Origin: JABWCE01 sp964617955
GTDB lineage: Bacteria; Bacteroidota; Bacteroidia; NS11-12g; UBA9320
Direction of reading: 5' to 3'
Assembly: GCA_964617955.1 (NCBI GenBank)
Contig: CAZTXB010000012.1
Location: forward strand, 30,440 to 94,439
DNA length: 64,000 bases
The translations under genes were made by a program, and so were the position numbers. The notes beneath the pieces were generated by a model that worked only from the letters and a program-made list of their open reading frames with translations, was not told the origin of the DNA and made no database searches. Positions within the stretch are counted from its first letter, which is position 1. The number at the start of each line of letters is the position of its first letter. Shown piece after piece: positions 1 to 7,503 of this stretch.

Positions 1-1734
1 CACAAATTCTCCCCTGAACTGATTCTGCAAATGGATGTTTGATTTTTCTTTCCCAAAATATTGGTCATTTCTGATACCTCCCGCCAAACCAAATCCATCG
101 TCGTTTTTTTTGTCCAATTGAGAAAAGGTGTTCAGGTTATTGTTGGAATAAGCCGTCTCATAAAATATTTCATTTTTCTTCGAATGGTGTTTAGCGCCAA
201 CCGTGAGCATTTGAAATCGCTTTGGGGCAACTAAAATTTCGACCGGGGCATAATCTCCGCGTGAGACCCCACCCACCGGCATCACCCACTCATATACCCT
301 GCCATTGGCTGTGCCTGATTTTTGTACATAATCGCCAGCGCCTAAACCCACCAAACTGAACACCACATCGTAAAAAACAGTATCCGACTCAGGATTTTGA
401 GTAAAGAGATACACATTTTTAAAGCCAAGGGTATCCATTTTTCGATACATGAGTTTAGTTGGGTCAAAGGGCCTTACCGTTTTAATCCTTGGAATGACTG
501 CATTGGCGGTGGCGTCGCCTGCATTGGCCAGTATTTGCTTGGCCGATAGCATTTGCACCGAATCGTAGCCATCGAGCGATTGCTGAAAATTTTGATTTTT
601 GTTATCCTGCTCATTGAAGTAGTTTATTTCAAATTTGGAATTTTTTGTTTGAATGTTGGTGCCCAGCCTGAACACCGTCCGTTGGTAATTGCGGTCGGAA
701 TATTGAAATTCCACTACAATTCTTGAAAATTTTGTAATCATTTGGGCAGGCATGAAAGTCACTTCCCCCGAATTGTAGTTGATCACATAATCATGCGATT
801 CTCCTCTCGACAGTCTCCTTCCATCGAGATAAACCACTTCAGTACCCGAGATGATAATGATAAAGGTTTCACCATTGACGCCATTAAGGCGGTAAGGTCC
901 TTGATTGCCTTCCAGGCCTTGTATCACATTTCTTGCAAATCGCCCTCTTGAAATGGCTGCGTCGATGTTTGAGGATGAGACAACCTTGTTTTTTGCCAAT
1001 TGAAAATCATTGTGTAGGCCTCTTGATTTTTTGTAGTAGTTCATAAAATAACAGTCAGGTCTTTTCATCTCAAAATCTCCGATAAGCAAATTGTTGCTGT
1101 CTTTATTCAACAAAATATAAACCTTGTCGAAGTCTTGCAATTGCTGGGTGTTGCCTTCAGGTTGTATGGGGTTGTTGTCGTCGGAAATGGCCCCGGTAAT
1201 ATTAATATCATCAGCGATTTTGCCACCGAGACGCAAATTTAAATTCGAATTAACCACCAAATCCTGTTTGTTGCCTACACTGATTCCCCTTGAAATATTG
1301 CCATCGGTTTTTAATGCGTTTTGATTGCCAAAAAGAATGTTTTTGGGCCCGGTATTGGCAAATGGGTCCTTTGGCATAACCTGCTCAATCAATGCCGTGG
1401 ATTTTTTTAAATAAGGTTTTGAAAAAAGGGAAGGGAGTGTACGGTAAAAAACCAAGAGGGTATCCTGAGAAATGGAGTCAAGTAACAGTCCACCATTGGC
1501 TGCATTGAAATGATAAGCAGGTTGAATGATTTTCTTTCGCGCACTGGCAAAGTAGATACTGTTGGCATCAACAGCATAGCCCGAATCGAGTTGCACATGC
1601 GATGTGCCGGGTAAAATTACTTTTTTATTAAGGTTACTTTGTCCAAATCCCTTCAAGCTAAAAAGTAAAATAATGCATAGCATCGAAAAGGGTGCTCCGA
1701 TTATTCTGATGGATTTATGATTTTGAGCGTGCAA
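1..1734 (-). CDS. Large exported surface/outer-membrane protein, 5' part only (runs off left edge)
   Basis: A minus-strand frame stays open from about 1734 to base 1 (578 codons), so the C-terminus lies outside the window. I chose a TTG start at 1734 because it gives a normal signal peptide: a basic stretch (HKSIRI) followed by a hydrophobic core (MLCIILLFSLKGFGQ). The ATG at 1683 would leave no positive charges before the core. The mature part is rich in Asn, Asp and Gly. It includes a stretch with NISRGISVGN, PIQPEGNTQQLQDFDKV and IGDFEMKRPDCYFMNYYKK, which I remember from long uncharacterised Bacteroidota outer-membrane proteins. I cannot name a domain. An outer-membrane or surface location is inferred from the signal peptide and composition. 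Its upstream neighbour (DUF4783) is divergent. Confidence 0.75.
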   Translation of the reverse strand, partial: MHAQNHKSIRIIGAPFSMLCIILLFSLKGFGQSNLNKKVILPGTSHVQLDSGYAVDANSIYFASARKKIIQPAYHFNAANGGLLLDSISQDTLLVFYRTLPSLFSKPYLKKSTALIEQVMPKDPFANTGPKNILFGNQNALKTDGNISRGISVGNKQDLVVNSNLNLRLGGKIADDINITGAISDDNNPIQPEGNTQQLQDFDKVYILLNKDSNNLLIGDFEMKRPDCYFMNYYKKSRGLHNDFQLAKNKVVSSSNIDAAISRGRFARNVIQGLEGNQGPYRLNGVNGETFIIIISGTEVVYLDGRRLSRGESHDYVINYNSGEVTFMPAQMITKFSRIVVEFQYSDRNYQRTVFRLGTNIQTKNSKFEINYFNEQDNKNQNFQQSLDGYDSVQMLSAKQILANAGDATANAVIPRIKTVRPFDPTKLMYRKMDTLGFKNVYLFTQNPESDTVFYDVVFSLVGLGAGDYVQKSGTANGRVYEWVMPVGGVSRGDYAPVEILVAPKRFQMLTVGAKHHSKKNEIFYETAYSNNNLNTFSQLDKKNDDGFGLAGGIRNDQYFGKEKSNIHLQNQFRGEFV

Positions 1735-1962
1735 TAAGAGTTTTACAATATTACAAACGAAATACACATTTAAAAATTCTTGATGAAGAGAAACGGGGGA
1801 TTGCCATGTTTAAAACAAAATCCTTCAAAACTTTGATAAATGTAGTGCAGCAGATAGCCTGAAGGTCTTTTAAAATTTTGGTAGCCTGGATTAAATGCCA
1901 AAGTGAAGAAATAATAAACCCACTTGGTGAGCATTTAATTTACAATTAAAAAATAAAGGCAT

Positions 1963-1970
1963 TAATTTTG
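1963..1970 (+). promoter_or_regulatory. Probable -7 box of the DUF4783-nadC promoter
   Basis: TAATTTTG matches the Bacteroidota -7 consensus TAnnTTTG and lies 46 bp before the TTG start at 2017. The -33 region is only loosely TTTG-like. The rest of the 282-bp divergent gap (1735-2016) shows nothing else I can name. Confidence 0.45.
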
Positions 1971-2016
1971 GCACATTAATTGAGAAACTAAAATTATCAC
2001 TCATTTACTTATTCGT

Positions 2017-2412
2017 TTGAAAAAAACTCATATAGGGTATTTACTCATTGCCATTTCCATTTCTGTTTCTGCAGCGTTGACTTTACCTGCTGACATCTTC
2101 AAAGAAATAGAGAATGCGATCAGCTTGGGAAATTCAGGTATGATGGAGAACTATATGAACACCAGTATAGAACTTGAAACACCAACCTCTAAAGGAATAT
2201 ACAGCAAGGGGCAGGCTCAGCAAATTATCGATAAGTTTTTCCAGAAATATCCTCCCATATCGTTTACCATAAGTCAGAAAGGCAATAGTTCAGGAGGCTC
2301 CCGATTTGCTGTCGGCAATTATTCAAGTACCAGAGACAGAAATTTCAGGGTGACCATATTTATAAAAAAGTCGGGCAATGATTATCTCATCCAGGAAATT
2401 AAATTTGAATGA
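2017..2412 (+). CDS. DUF4783 domain protein, exported
   Basis: The protein is 131 aa with an N-terminal signal peptide (KKTHIGYLLIAISISVSAA). The remainder resembles DUF4783, a Bacteroidota family with an NTF2-like/SnoaL-like fold: an early helix (ADIFKEIENAISLGN), a central IDKFFQKYPP segment and a C-terminal IQEIKFE strand. The start is TTG, since no ATG lies in a suitable place. The stop overlaps the nadC start by 4 nt (ATGA), so the two are probably translationally coupled. DUF4783 genes are often found next to nadC in this phylum (from memory). Function is unknown; it is probably periplasmic. Confidence 0.85.
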   Translation: MKKTHIGYLLIAISISVSAALTLPADIFKEIENAISLGNSGMMENYMNTSIELETPTSKGIYSKGQAQQIIDKFFQKYPPISFTISQKGNSSGGSRFAVGNYSSTRDRNFRVTIFIKKSGNDYLIQEIKFE

Positions 2413-3260
2413 TGGATTTTTATTCAGCTGAAATTGAGGAATGGATTAAAAGGGCTTTGAATGAAGACATAGGCTCGGGCGATCATTCAAGTTTAGCTTC
2501 TATACCAAAGGGCAGCAAAGGCAAGGCTCGACTCCTATTCAAAGAAAATGGGATTGTGGCCGGCCTCGAGCTCGCTGCTCATATTTTTAAAATTGTAGAT
2601 TCCGGATTGACCGTTCAATGGTTAAAGAAGGATGGTGATCAGGTTGCGAAAGGGGAATATGGTTTCATCGTCGAGGGCAACGTCCATTCCATTTTGGTTT
2701 CAGAGCGATTGCTTCTTAATTGCATGCAACGCTTAAGCGGCATTGCAACTTTCACTTCGCTTTTGGTAGAAGAATTAAGGGGAAACGATTGCAAGCTTCT
2801 GGATACCAGAAAAACCACTCCCGGCATGAGAAAGCTTGAAAAATGGGCTGTGACCATGGGTGGAGGCTACAATCACCGCTTTGGCCTGTACGATATGATT
2901 ATGCTCAAAGACAACCACGTCGACTTTGCAGGAGGTATTAAGAAAGCGGTAGCCAATACGGTAGAGTATCTCAACAGAAATAATCTAAAATTAAAAATCG
3001 AGGTTGAAACGCGCAATCTGGAGGAGGTAAAAGAGGCCTTATCTTTGCCTGAGGTCGACCGAATTATGTTTGATAATTTCACCCCTGAGCTTATGAGAGA
3101 GGCTGTCAAATTAGTCAATCATAAGAAAGAGACGGAGGCTTCAGGAGGCATCAACATGCAGAACATCAGACAATATGGATTGACCGGAGTGGACTATATT
3201 TCGGTAGGCGCACTTACCCATTCGGTAAAGAGTTTAGACATTAGCTTAAAAGAATTTTAA
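2409..3260 (+). CDS. nadC: Nicotinate-nucleotide pyrophosphorylase (quinolinate phosphoribosyltransferase)
   Basis: The 283-aa length is normal for NadC. The enzyme converts quinolinate and PRPP to nicotinate mononucleotide, CO2 and PPi in de novo NAD synthesis, in the cytoplasm. Visible family signatures are ALNEDIGSGDHSS at the N-terminus, LLNCMQRLSGIAT, the phosphate/substrate-binding DTRKTTPGMRKLEKWAV and GGGYNHRFGLYDMIMLKDNH, and the C-terminal barrel segments EVETRNLEE, DRIMFDNF, EASGGIN and YISVGALTHS. It overlaps the preceding DUF4783 gene by 4 nt. No nadA or nadB is nearby. Confidence 0.97.
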   Translation: MMDFYSAEIEEWIKRALNEDIGSGDHSSLASIPKGSKGKARLLFKENGIVAGLELAAHIFKIVDSGLTVQWLKKDGDQVAKGEYGFIVEGNVHSILVSERLLLNCMQRLSGIATFTSLLVEELRGNDCKLLDTRKTTPGMRKLEKWAVTMGGGYNHRFGLYDMIMLKDNHVDFAGGIKKAVANTVEYLNRNNLKLKIEVETRNLEEVKEALSLPEVDRIMFDNFTPELMREAVKLVNHKKETEASGGINMQNIRQYGLTGVDYISVGALTHSVKSLDISLKEF

Positions 3261-3316
3261 TACTGTTTGATTTTAATAGTTTCTTTATTAAAATTGTAGA
3301 CCAATAAAAGATAATT

Positions 3317-3733
3317 ATGAAAAAGTCAGTTTACGCTTTCATCATGTGTTGTTTGTTCACAGCTTCTTATGCATCAACAAATGAATTTTCTTACGACAAG
3401 GATGACTTGGCCAAAGATTTCGAACAAGTGGATAAGGTGAGCCAGTTTCTTGAAACTACCCCTGCCACTTACGAAGAAATCACATCAAATCCGGTTTTTT
3501 CAGGCAATGTAGAGCTAACTAAACACATTGGTTTAAGGCCTACATTTACGCTCGACGATATGGATTGGGGGTCTTTTGCATGGGGTTTTTGCTGCTGGCC
3601 GGTAGGTTTTTTTGTAGTCGCTATCAATAGGGATAAATCAAAGGAAGAGAAAACTTCTTTTTGGATTGGAATGGCGGTCAGCACCATATTGGGCATTATT
3701 TCAAATGTAGCCCTCTTAGCAGCAGGCGCTTAA
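3317..3733 (+). CDS. Small exported or membrane protein, unknown
   Basis: The protein is 138 aa. A cleavable signal peptide is visible (MKKSVYAFIMCCLFTASYAS), followed by an acidic, helical stretch (DKDDLAKDFEQVDKVSQFLE) and then two hydrophobic segments in the C-terminal half. These are WGSFAWGFCCWPVGFFVVAI, then after a short charged loop (NRDKSKEEK) SFWIGMAVSTILGIISNVALLA. This suggests a periplasmic N-terminal region anchored by a helical hairpin. I recognise no family. It stands alone between nadC and a terminator shared with ahcY. Confidence 0.75.
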   Translation: MKKSVYAFIMCCLFTASYASTNEFSYDKDDLAKDFEQVDKVSQFLETTPATYEEITSNPVFSGNVELTKHIGLRPTFTLDDMDWGSFAWGFCCWPVGFFVVAINRDKSKEEKTSFWIGMAVSTILGIISNVALLAAGA

Positions 3734-3762
3734 CCTAACTTAAATTACTTTTCATAAAAAAA

Positions 3763-3783
3763 GGCTGTAAATCATTTACAGCC
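3763..3783. terminator. Bidirectional intrinsic terminator between the 3317 gene and ahcY
   Basis: A perfect inverted repeat, GGCTGTAAAT with a one-base centre, is flanked by A-runs on the left and T-runs on the right. It can therefore terminate transcription of the upstream plus-strand gene and of ahcY on the minus strand. Confidence 0.85.
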
Positions 3784-3840
3784 TTTTTTATTTTTATGGA
3801 GAAAATGCCTTTAGCTTTTCGGCTAGCTAGGGAAATTAAC

Positions 3841-3882
3841 CTTTCTCCTTTAACCTTTAACCTTTCTCCTTTAACCTTTTAG
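3841..3882. repeat. Two-copy 21-bp tandem repeat at the ahcY 3' end
   Basis: The unit CTTTCTCCTTTAACCTTTAAC occurs at 3841-3861 and again, with small changes, at 3862-3882. The second copy runs into the ahcY stop codon. It looks like replication slippage and has no evident role. Confidence 0.6.
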
Positions 3883-5192
3883 TACCTGTACATTTCAGAT
3901 TTGTAAGGCCCTTCAACGCTTACCCCAATGTATTTTGCCTGGTCGGGCGTAAGGGTGGTTAATTGGGCACCCACGTGGTCAAGGTGTAGCTTGGCAACCA
4001 TTTCATCGAGGTGCTTAGGCAATACATAAACCTTATTTTCGTAATTGGTGTGATTTTTCCAAAGCTCGAGCTGAGCCAGGGTTTGGTTGGTAAACGAATT
4101 CGACATCACAAAGGAAGGATGGCCCATGGCTACACCCAGGTTCACCAAGCGGCCTTCGGCCAATACCATAATATCTTTTCCATCCACATTGTACACGTCT
4201 ACCTGAGGTTTAACAGTGTACATGGTTTGGCCATAATTCTTATTTAACCAGGCCATATCTATCTCATTGTCGAAGTGGCCAATATTGCATACTACGGCCT
4301 TGTCACGCATCATTTTAAAATGTTCGGGTCTCACAATATCGCGGTTACCGGTAGCCGTTACAATGATATTCGCTTCAGCTAAGGCATTTTCAAGGGTTTT
4401 TACCTCATAGCCATCCATGGCTGCCTGAAGGGCGCAAATAGGATCTATTTCGGTGACCATGACGCGTACCCCATTGTTTCTCAAGCTGTCGGCACTTCCT
4501 TTTCCAACATCTCCATAACCACACACTACTGCAATTTTTCCGGCTAACATTAAGTCGGTTCCTCGTCTTAAGGCATCTACCAAACTTTCTTTGCAGCCGT
4601 ATTTGTTATCAAACTTCGATTTGGTTACCGAGTCGTTCACGTTGATGGCGGGCATGTGAAGCGTTCCGTTTTTCATGCGCTCATAAAGTCTTAAAACACC
4701 TGTGGTTGTTTCTTCGCTTAACCCTTTAATGTTTGGAATCAATTCAGGATATTTATCAAAAACCATATTGGTCAAATCCCCGCCGTCGTCCAGAATCATA
4801 TTCAACGGTTTGCCATCTTTAAAGGCGAAGAGGGTTTGTTCTATGCACCAATCAAATTCTTCATTATTCATACCTTTCCAGGCGTAAACGGGTATTCCGG
4901 CAGCAGCCATGGCTGCAGCGGCATGATCTTGTGTCGAAAATATATTGCACGATGACCAGGTAACATCCGCTCCAAGTTCTTTGAGTGTTTCAATCAAAAC
5001 TGCAGTCTGTATGGTCATATGCAAGCAGCCGGCTATATTTGCTCCCTTCAAGGGTTTTTCGGCACCATGCTGCTTTCGAAGACTCATAAGGCCTGGCATT
5101 TCTGCCTCGGCAAGATTGATCTCTTTGCGACCCCATTCGGCCAATCCAATGTCTTTTACCTTGTAATTCAAAATCGTTGTTTGTGTTGTCAT
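3879..5192 (-). CDS. ahcY: Adenosylhomocysteinase
   Basis: 437 aa, the usual length. It hydrolyses S-adenosylhomocysteine to adenosine and homocysteine in the activated methyl cycle, in the cytoplasm with bound NAD. Family signatures are GANIAGCLHMTIQTAVLIETL and SCNIFSTQDHAAAAMA near the N-terminus, DDGGDLTN, the NAD-binding GYGDVGKGSADSL, VTEIDPICALQAAMDGY, and the C-terminal KSEMYRY whose terminal lysine and tyrosine contact cofactor in this family. ATG start at 5192. A TAnnTTTG-like -7 box lies 15 bp upstream. Confidence 0.98.
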   Translation of the reverse strand: MTTQTTILNYKVKDIGLAEWGRKEINLAEAEMPGLMSLRKQHGAEKPLKGANIAGCLHMTIQTAVLIETLKELGADVTWSSCNIFSTQDHAAAAMAAAGIPVYAWKGMNNEEFDWCIEQTLFAFKDGKPLNMILDDGGDLTNMVFDKYPELIPNIKGLSEETTTGVLRLYERMKNGTLHMPAINVNDSVTKSKFDNKYGCKESLVDALRRGTDLMLAGKIAVVCGYGDVGKGSADSLRNNGVRVMVTEIDPICALQAAMDGYEVKTLENALAEANIIVTATGNRDIVRPEHFKMMRDKAVVCNIGHFDNEIDMAWLNKNYGQTMYTVKPQVDVYNVDGKDIMVLAEGRLVNLGVAMGHPSFVMSNSFTNQTLAQLELWKNHTNYENKVYVLPKHLDEMVAKLHLDHVGAQLTTLTPDQAKYIGVSVEGPYKSEMYRY

Positions 5193-5206
5193 TTTTTAAA
5201 GTTCCG

Positions 5207-5214
5207 CAAAAATA
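5207..5214 (-). promoter_or_regulatory. Possible -7 box for ahcY
   Basis: On the minus strand the sequence reads TATTTTTG, fitting TAnnTTTG, 15 bp before the ahcY ATG. I see no good -33 box. I saw no SAH- or SAM-type riboswitch fold in the 122-bp divergent gap. Confidence 0.35.
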
Positions 5215-5284
5215 ATATATAAAAATTTAATTTGTGTCAGCGATATAATACCAAACCATTTAGAATCAGAATTGTTTTTATATT

Positions 5285-5292
5285 TAACTTTG
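5285..5292 (+). promoter_or_regulatory. Probable -7 box for the bacilliredoxin gene
   Basis: TAACTTTG fits the Bacteroidota -7 consensus TAnnTTTG and lies 23 bp before the ATG at 5315. The region upstream is AT-rich with a TTG at 5272-5274, closer than the ideal 19-bp spacing. Confidence 0.45.
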
Positions 5293-5314
5293 CAAAAAAT
5301 ATAAAAAAATAAAT

Positions 5315-5731
5315 ATGCCATATCCAGAAATGTTAGTTACCCCAATGAGGGCAGAACTCTCTAACCACGGTTTTGAGGAGCTTAAAAGCAGTGAAGAGGT
5401 CGATAATGCCTTTGCTCAGCCAGATGAAACCATGCTATTGGTTGTTAATTCAGTTTGTGGTTGCGCTGCCGGGGCTTGTCGTCCGGGTGTTGTTCATTCG
5501 CTTAGTGGCGATAAAAAACCTAAAAAATTAGTGACCGTATTTGCTGGTCAAGATTTGGAAGCAGTGGCCAAGGCAAGAGAAAACTTGCTGCCTTACCCGC
5601 CTTCTAGTCCTGCCATTGCATTGTTCAAGAACGGAAAATTGGTTCATATGATTGAACGCCACATGATTGAGGGGCGTTCGGCTCAGATGATATCAGATAA
5701 TTTAAAGCAGGCTTACGAATCCTACTGTTAA
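5315..5731 (+). CDS. BrxA/BrxB family bacilliredoxin
   Basis: 138 aa with a thioredoxin-like fold. The active site is the family's characteristic Cys-Gly-Cys at residues 48-50 (NSVCGCAAG), with a further Cys at 55 (ACRPG). Other signatures are MPYPEMLVTPMR at the N-terminus, FAGQDLEAVAKAR, the cis-Pro-type region YPPSSPAIALF, and HMIEGRSAQMI near the C-terminus. In Bacillus, homologues remove bacillithiol from mixed disulfides. Whether this organism makes bacillithiol cannot be seen here, so a general thiol-disulfide role is the safer statement. It stands alone between its own promoter and terminator. Confidence 0.93.
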   Translation: MPYPEMLVTPMRAELSNHGFEELKSSEEVDNAFAQPDETMLLVVNSVCGCAAGACRPGVVHSLSGDKKPKKLVTVFAGQDLEAVAKARENLLPYPPSSPAIALFKNGKLVHMIERHMIEGRSAQMISDNLKQAYESYC

Positions 5732-5755
5732 TCAGAATCTATCGTATAAAAAAAA

Positions 5756-5775
5756 GCTGATAAGAAATTATCAGC
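5756..5775 (+). terminator. Intrinsic terminator after the bacilliredoxin gene
   Basis: Stem GCTGATAA / TTATCAGC with a GAAA loop, preceded by A-runs and followed by eight T residues. Confidence 0.88.
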
Positions 5776-5829
5776 TTTTTTTTATGGTTAAAATATTTTG
5801 AGGTCGATTTGTATATATTCCTAAAGCGA

Positions 5830-6357
5830 CTATAGCGGGTTGGCAACAATTTCAAACGTCACGGTTAACTTAACCTTAATAGGTTCGGTAACCGGGCCAT
5901 TGGTGGTAACTTCTGCTGAGGTAAAAATGGTTGAACCTTTAGCGTAGGGAAGTATGTCTACATCATCAGGGGTAATATCAAAAGTGGTAGCTCCGTCGGG
6001 TATGCTATTGAAGGAGGCTACAGTAATCAGAGGCAGAGTATTGGAACCCAGTAAAATTTTTCCTGATTCTACAACATCAAAGTTGGCGGTTGAAGGAGAA
6101 AGAATGGTAAGGGTGATTTTCTTAATTTTAGCACTTTTTACCTTGCTAACATCTGCACCATTGGCTTTTGCTATACTGTCGAGATTTACATTTTGAAAAG
6201 TTGAGTCGACAGTAAAGGTGCCCGCAGCAGCGTGTGGTTTAATAGTAAACGTAGCGTCTTTTGTATTTAAGCCGAATTTAACGTCGAAAAGTTCTTTTTT
6301 ACATGCAGCAAATCCGGTTACAACCAGTGCCAGAGTTAATAATTTAATGAGTTTCAT
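5830..6357 (-). CDS. Lipoprotein of unknown function
   Basis: 175 aa. The N-terminus is a lipoprotein signal (MKLIKLLTLALVVTGFAAC) with the lipidated Cys at residue 19 followed by Lys-Lys. The mature part is beta-rich and low in Cys and Trp, with stretches such as FTIKPHAAAGTFTVDSTF, KIKKITLTIL and VKLTVTFEIVANPL. This is compatible with a small beta-sandwich in the periplasm or on the outer membrane. I recognise no named family. It is divergent from the next lipoprotein. Confidence 0.8.
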   Translation of the reverse strand: MKLIKLLTLALVVTGFAACKKELFDVKFGLNTKDATFTIKPHAAAGTFTVDSTFQNVNLDSIAKANGADVSKVKSAKIKKITLTILSPSTANFDVVESGKILLGSNTLPLITVASFNSIPDGATTFDITPDDVDILPYAKGSTIFTSAEVTTNGPVTEPIKVKLTVTFEIVANPL

Positions 6358-6429
6358 AGCTGTTTTTTTTTAATCGAGAACAAAGCTAATGGAATAAAAT
6401 GAATAATTCAAACCTCACAAAGGATATAA

Positions 6430-6558
6430 TAGCGATTGGTACAGTGTAATTATCCAAATTTTCGCCACTTCAACTTGCCTTAAACATTTGTAAGCATGCG
6501 CATTTACCACCATATACTTTACTTTATAGGGCTTTAGCATTAAAATCTAATTGGCATA
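6430..6558 (+). repeat. Old copy of the dispersed ~125-bp MITE-like repeat B
   Basis: This intergenic stretch aligns along its length with 42322-42447, where the same element interrupts the ORF6N gene. The best-conserved parts are CGATTGG near the left end, TCCAAATTTTCG, TTGCC-TAAACATTTGTA and GCATTTACCA, and the AATC/ATTGG-like right end. It contains no open frame of its own. Boundaries are approximate and no target duplication is visible here. Confidence 0.65.
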
Positions 6559-6613
6559 AAAATAAATTTTGATTCATGGAAGCCAAATTATAGGACTATT
6601 TTTGTTCCGTATA

Positions 6614-7180
6614 ATGAAGAGCATTCTAAGAAACTCATATTTTATAAAAATAATAGGGATCCTTGTCATAGCCACCCTTAACTGGCAATGCAAAGAGGAC
6701 ACCGTTATTCAGCCGACGACCTCTGGCGAAGAGGTTGCCACCACCCTGAAGCTGGAATTCACCGACACGCTCACAGGCCAGAAGCTGAATTATTATTATC
6801 GCGACAGAACCGGCATTGGTCAAAATAACATTGTTCAATGGGATACCGTCCGACTGTTCGACAGCAGTTATTATAGCTGTTCAGTGAAATTGCTCAACGA
6901 AATGAATCCAAACAAGATCATAAACCTCAGCGACAAAATACTTGCCGATGCCAGGAATTATTTGTTTTGCTTTGATGGCGGAAGCGCATTAACCATAAAA
7001 AGGACCGATAGCGACGGGAATTTTGAGATTGGTTTGAACTCGACATGGAAAACCTCCTCTAAAACTTCCGGAAATATTTTGGTGGATCTCAGAAAGCAAT
7101 TAAACACCAAAAATGGGTCATGTTTGCCGGGTACTTCGGAATTATCGGTTAACTTTCCATTCAAAATTTCTCCGAAATAG
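6614..7180 (+). CDS. Lipoprotein of unknown function
   Basis: 188 aa from the ATG at 6614. A TTG 45 bp further up is in frame but adds only a non-signal extension. The signal KSILRNSYFIKIIGILVIATLNWQC ends in a lipobox with Cys at residue 27, followed by Lys-Glu-Asp. The mature part has aromatic-rich strands (LNYYYRDRTGIGQNNIVQWD, SYYSCSVKLLNE) and a C-terminal GNILVDLRKQL segment. This resembles the small beta-sandwich lipoproteins common in this phylum, but I cannot assign a family. It follows the repeat copy at 6430-6558. Confidence 0.8.
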   Translation: MKSILRNSYFIKIIGILVIATLNWQCKEDTVIQPTTSGEEVATTLKLEFTDTLTGQKLNYYYRDRTGIGQNNIVQWDTVRLFDSSYYSCSVKLLNEMNPNKIINLSDKILADARNYLFCFDGGSALTIKRTDSDGNFEIGLNSTWKTSSKTSGNILVDLRKQLNTKNGSCLPGTSELSVNFPFKISPK

Positions 7181-7455
7181 GAATCGCTAATAAATGCAGC
7201 GTCTCACCCTGCAATTCATTAAATTGATTCTTGTTTAAACACAGTATATAGGTACTGAAATCAAATAAATTTAAAGGATCCAAAGGCAATCGCCTTTTTT
7301 CAGTCTGACCTAACCATGGCCATTTGAAGTATGAAAAGAAAATTTTTGAGCTGCCATTGAGGTAACGAGGAGTTTACACATCATTTTATCAAAAGCTAAA
7401 AGTATTTAAAAAGAGATGGTTTTGACGACCACTCTTAATAGTCTATAAAAATAAA
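7181..7455. other. Intergenic stretch without a recognised feature
   Basis: This lies between the end of the 6614 lipoprotein and the terminator of the giant repeat protein. A short AAAGGCAATCGCCTTTTTT hairpin at about 7281-7300 could end transcription of the lipoprotein gene. Nothing else is recognisable. Confidence 0.4.
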
Positions 7456-7483
7456 TACCCCTCGCCACGGAGGGCAAGGGGTA
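7456..7483 (-). terminator. Intrinsic terminator of the giant repeat protein
   Basis: The stem pairs TACCCCTCGCC with GGCAAGGGGTA, with one G-U-type mismatch and a short loop. On the minus strand the stem is followed by a T-rich tract. Confidence 0.75.
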
Positions 7484-7503
7484 TAAAAAAACAAATTGAA
7501 AAG

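Noticed and set aside
5193..5314. SAH or SAM riboswitch before ahcY
   Set aside because: The 122-bp gap is very AT-rich, lacks conserved riboswitch cores, and leaves too short a leader after the likely promoter.
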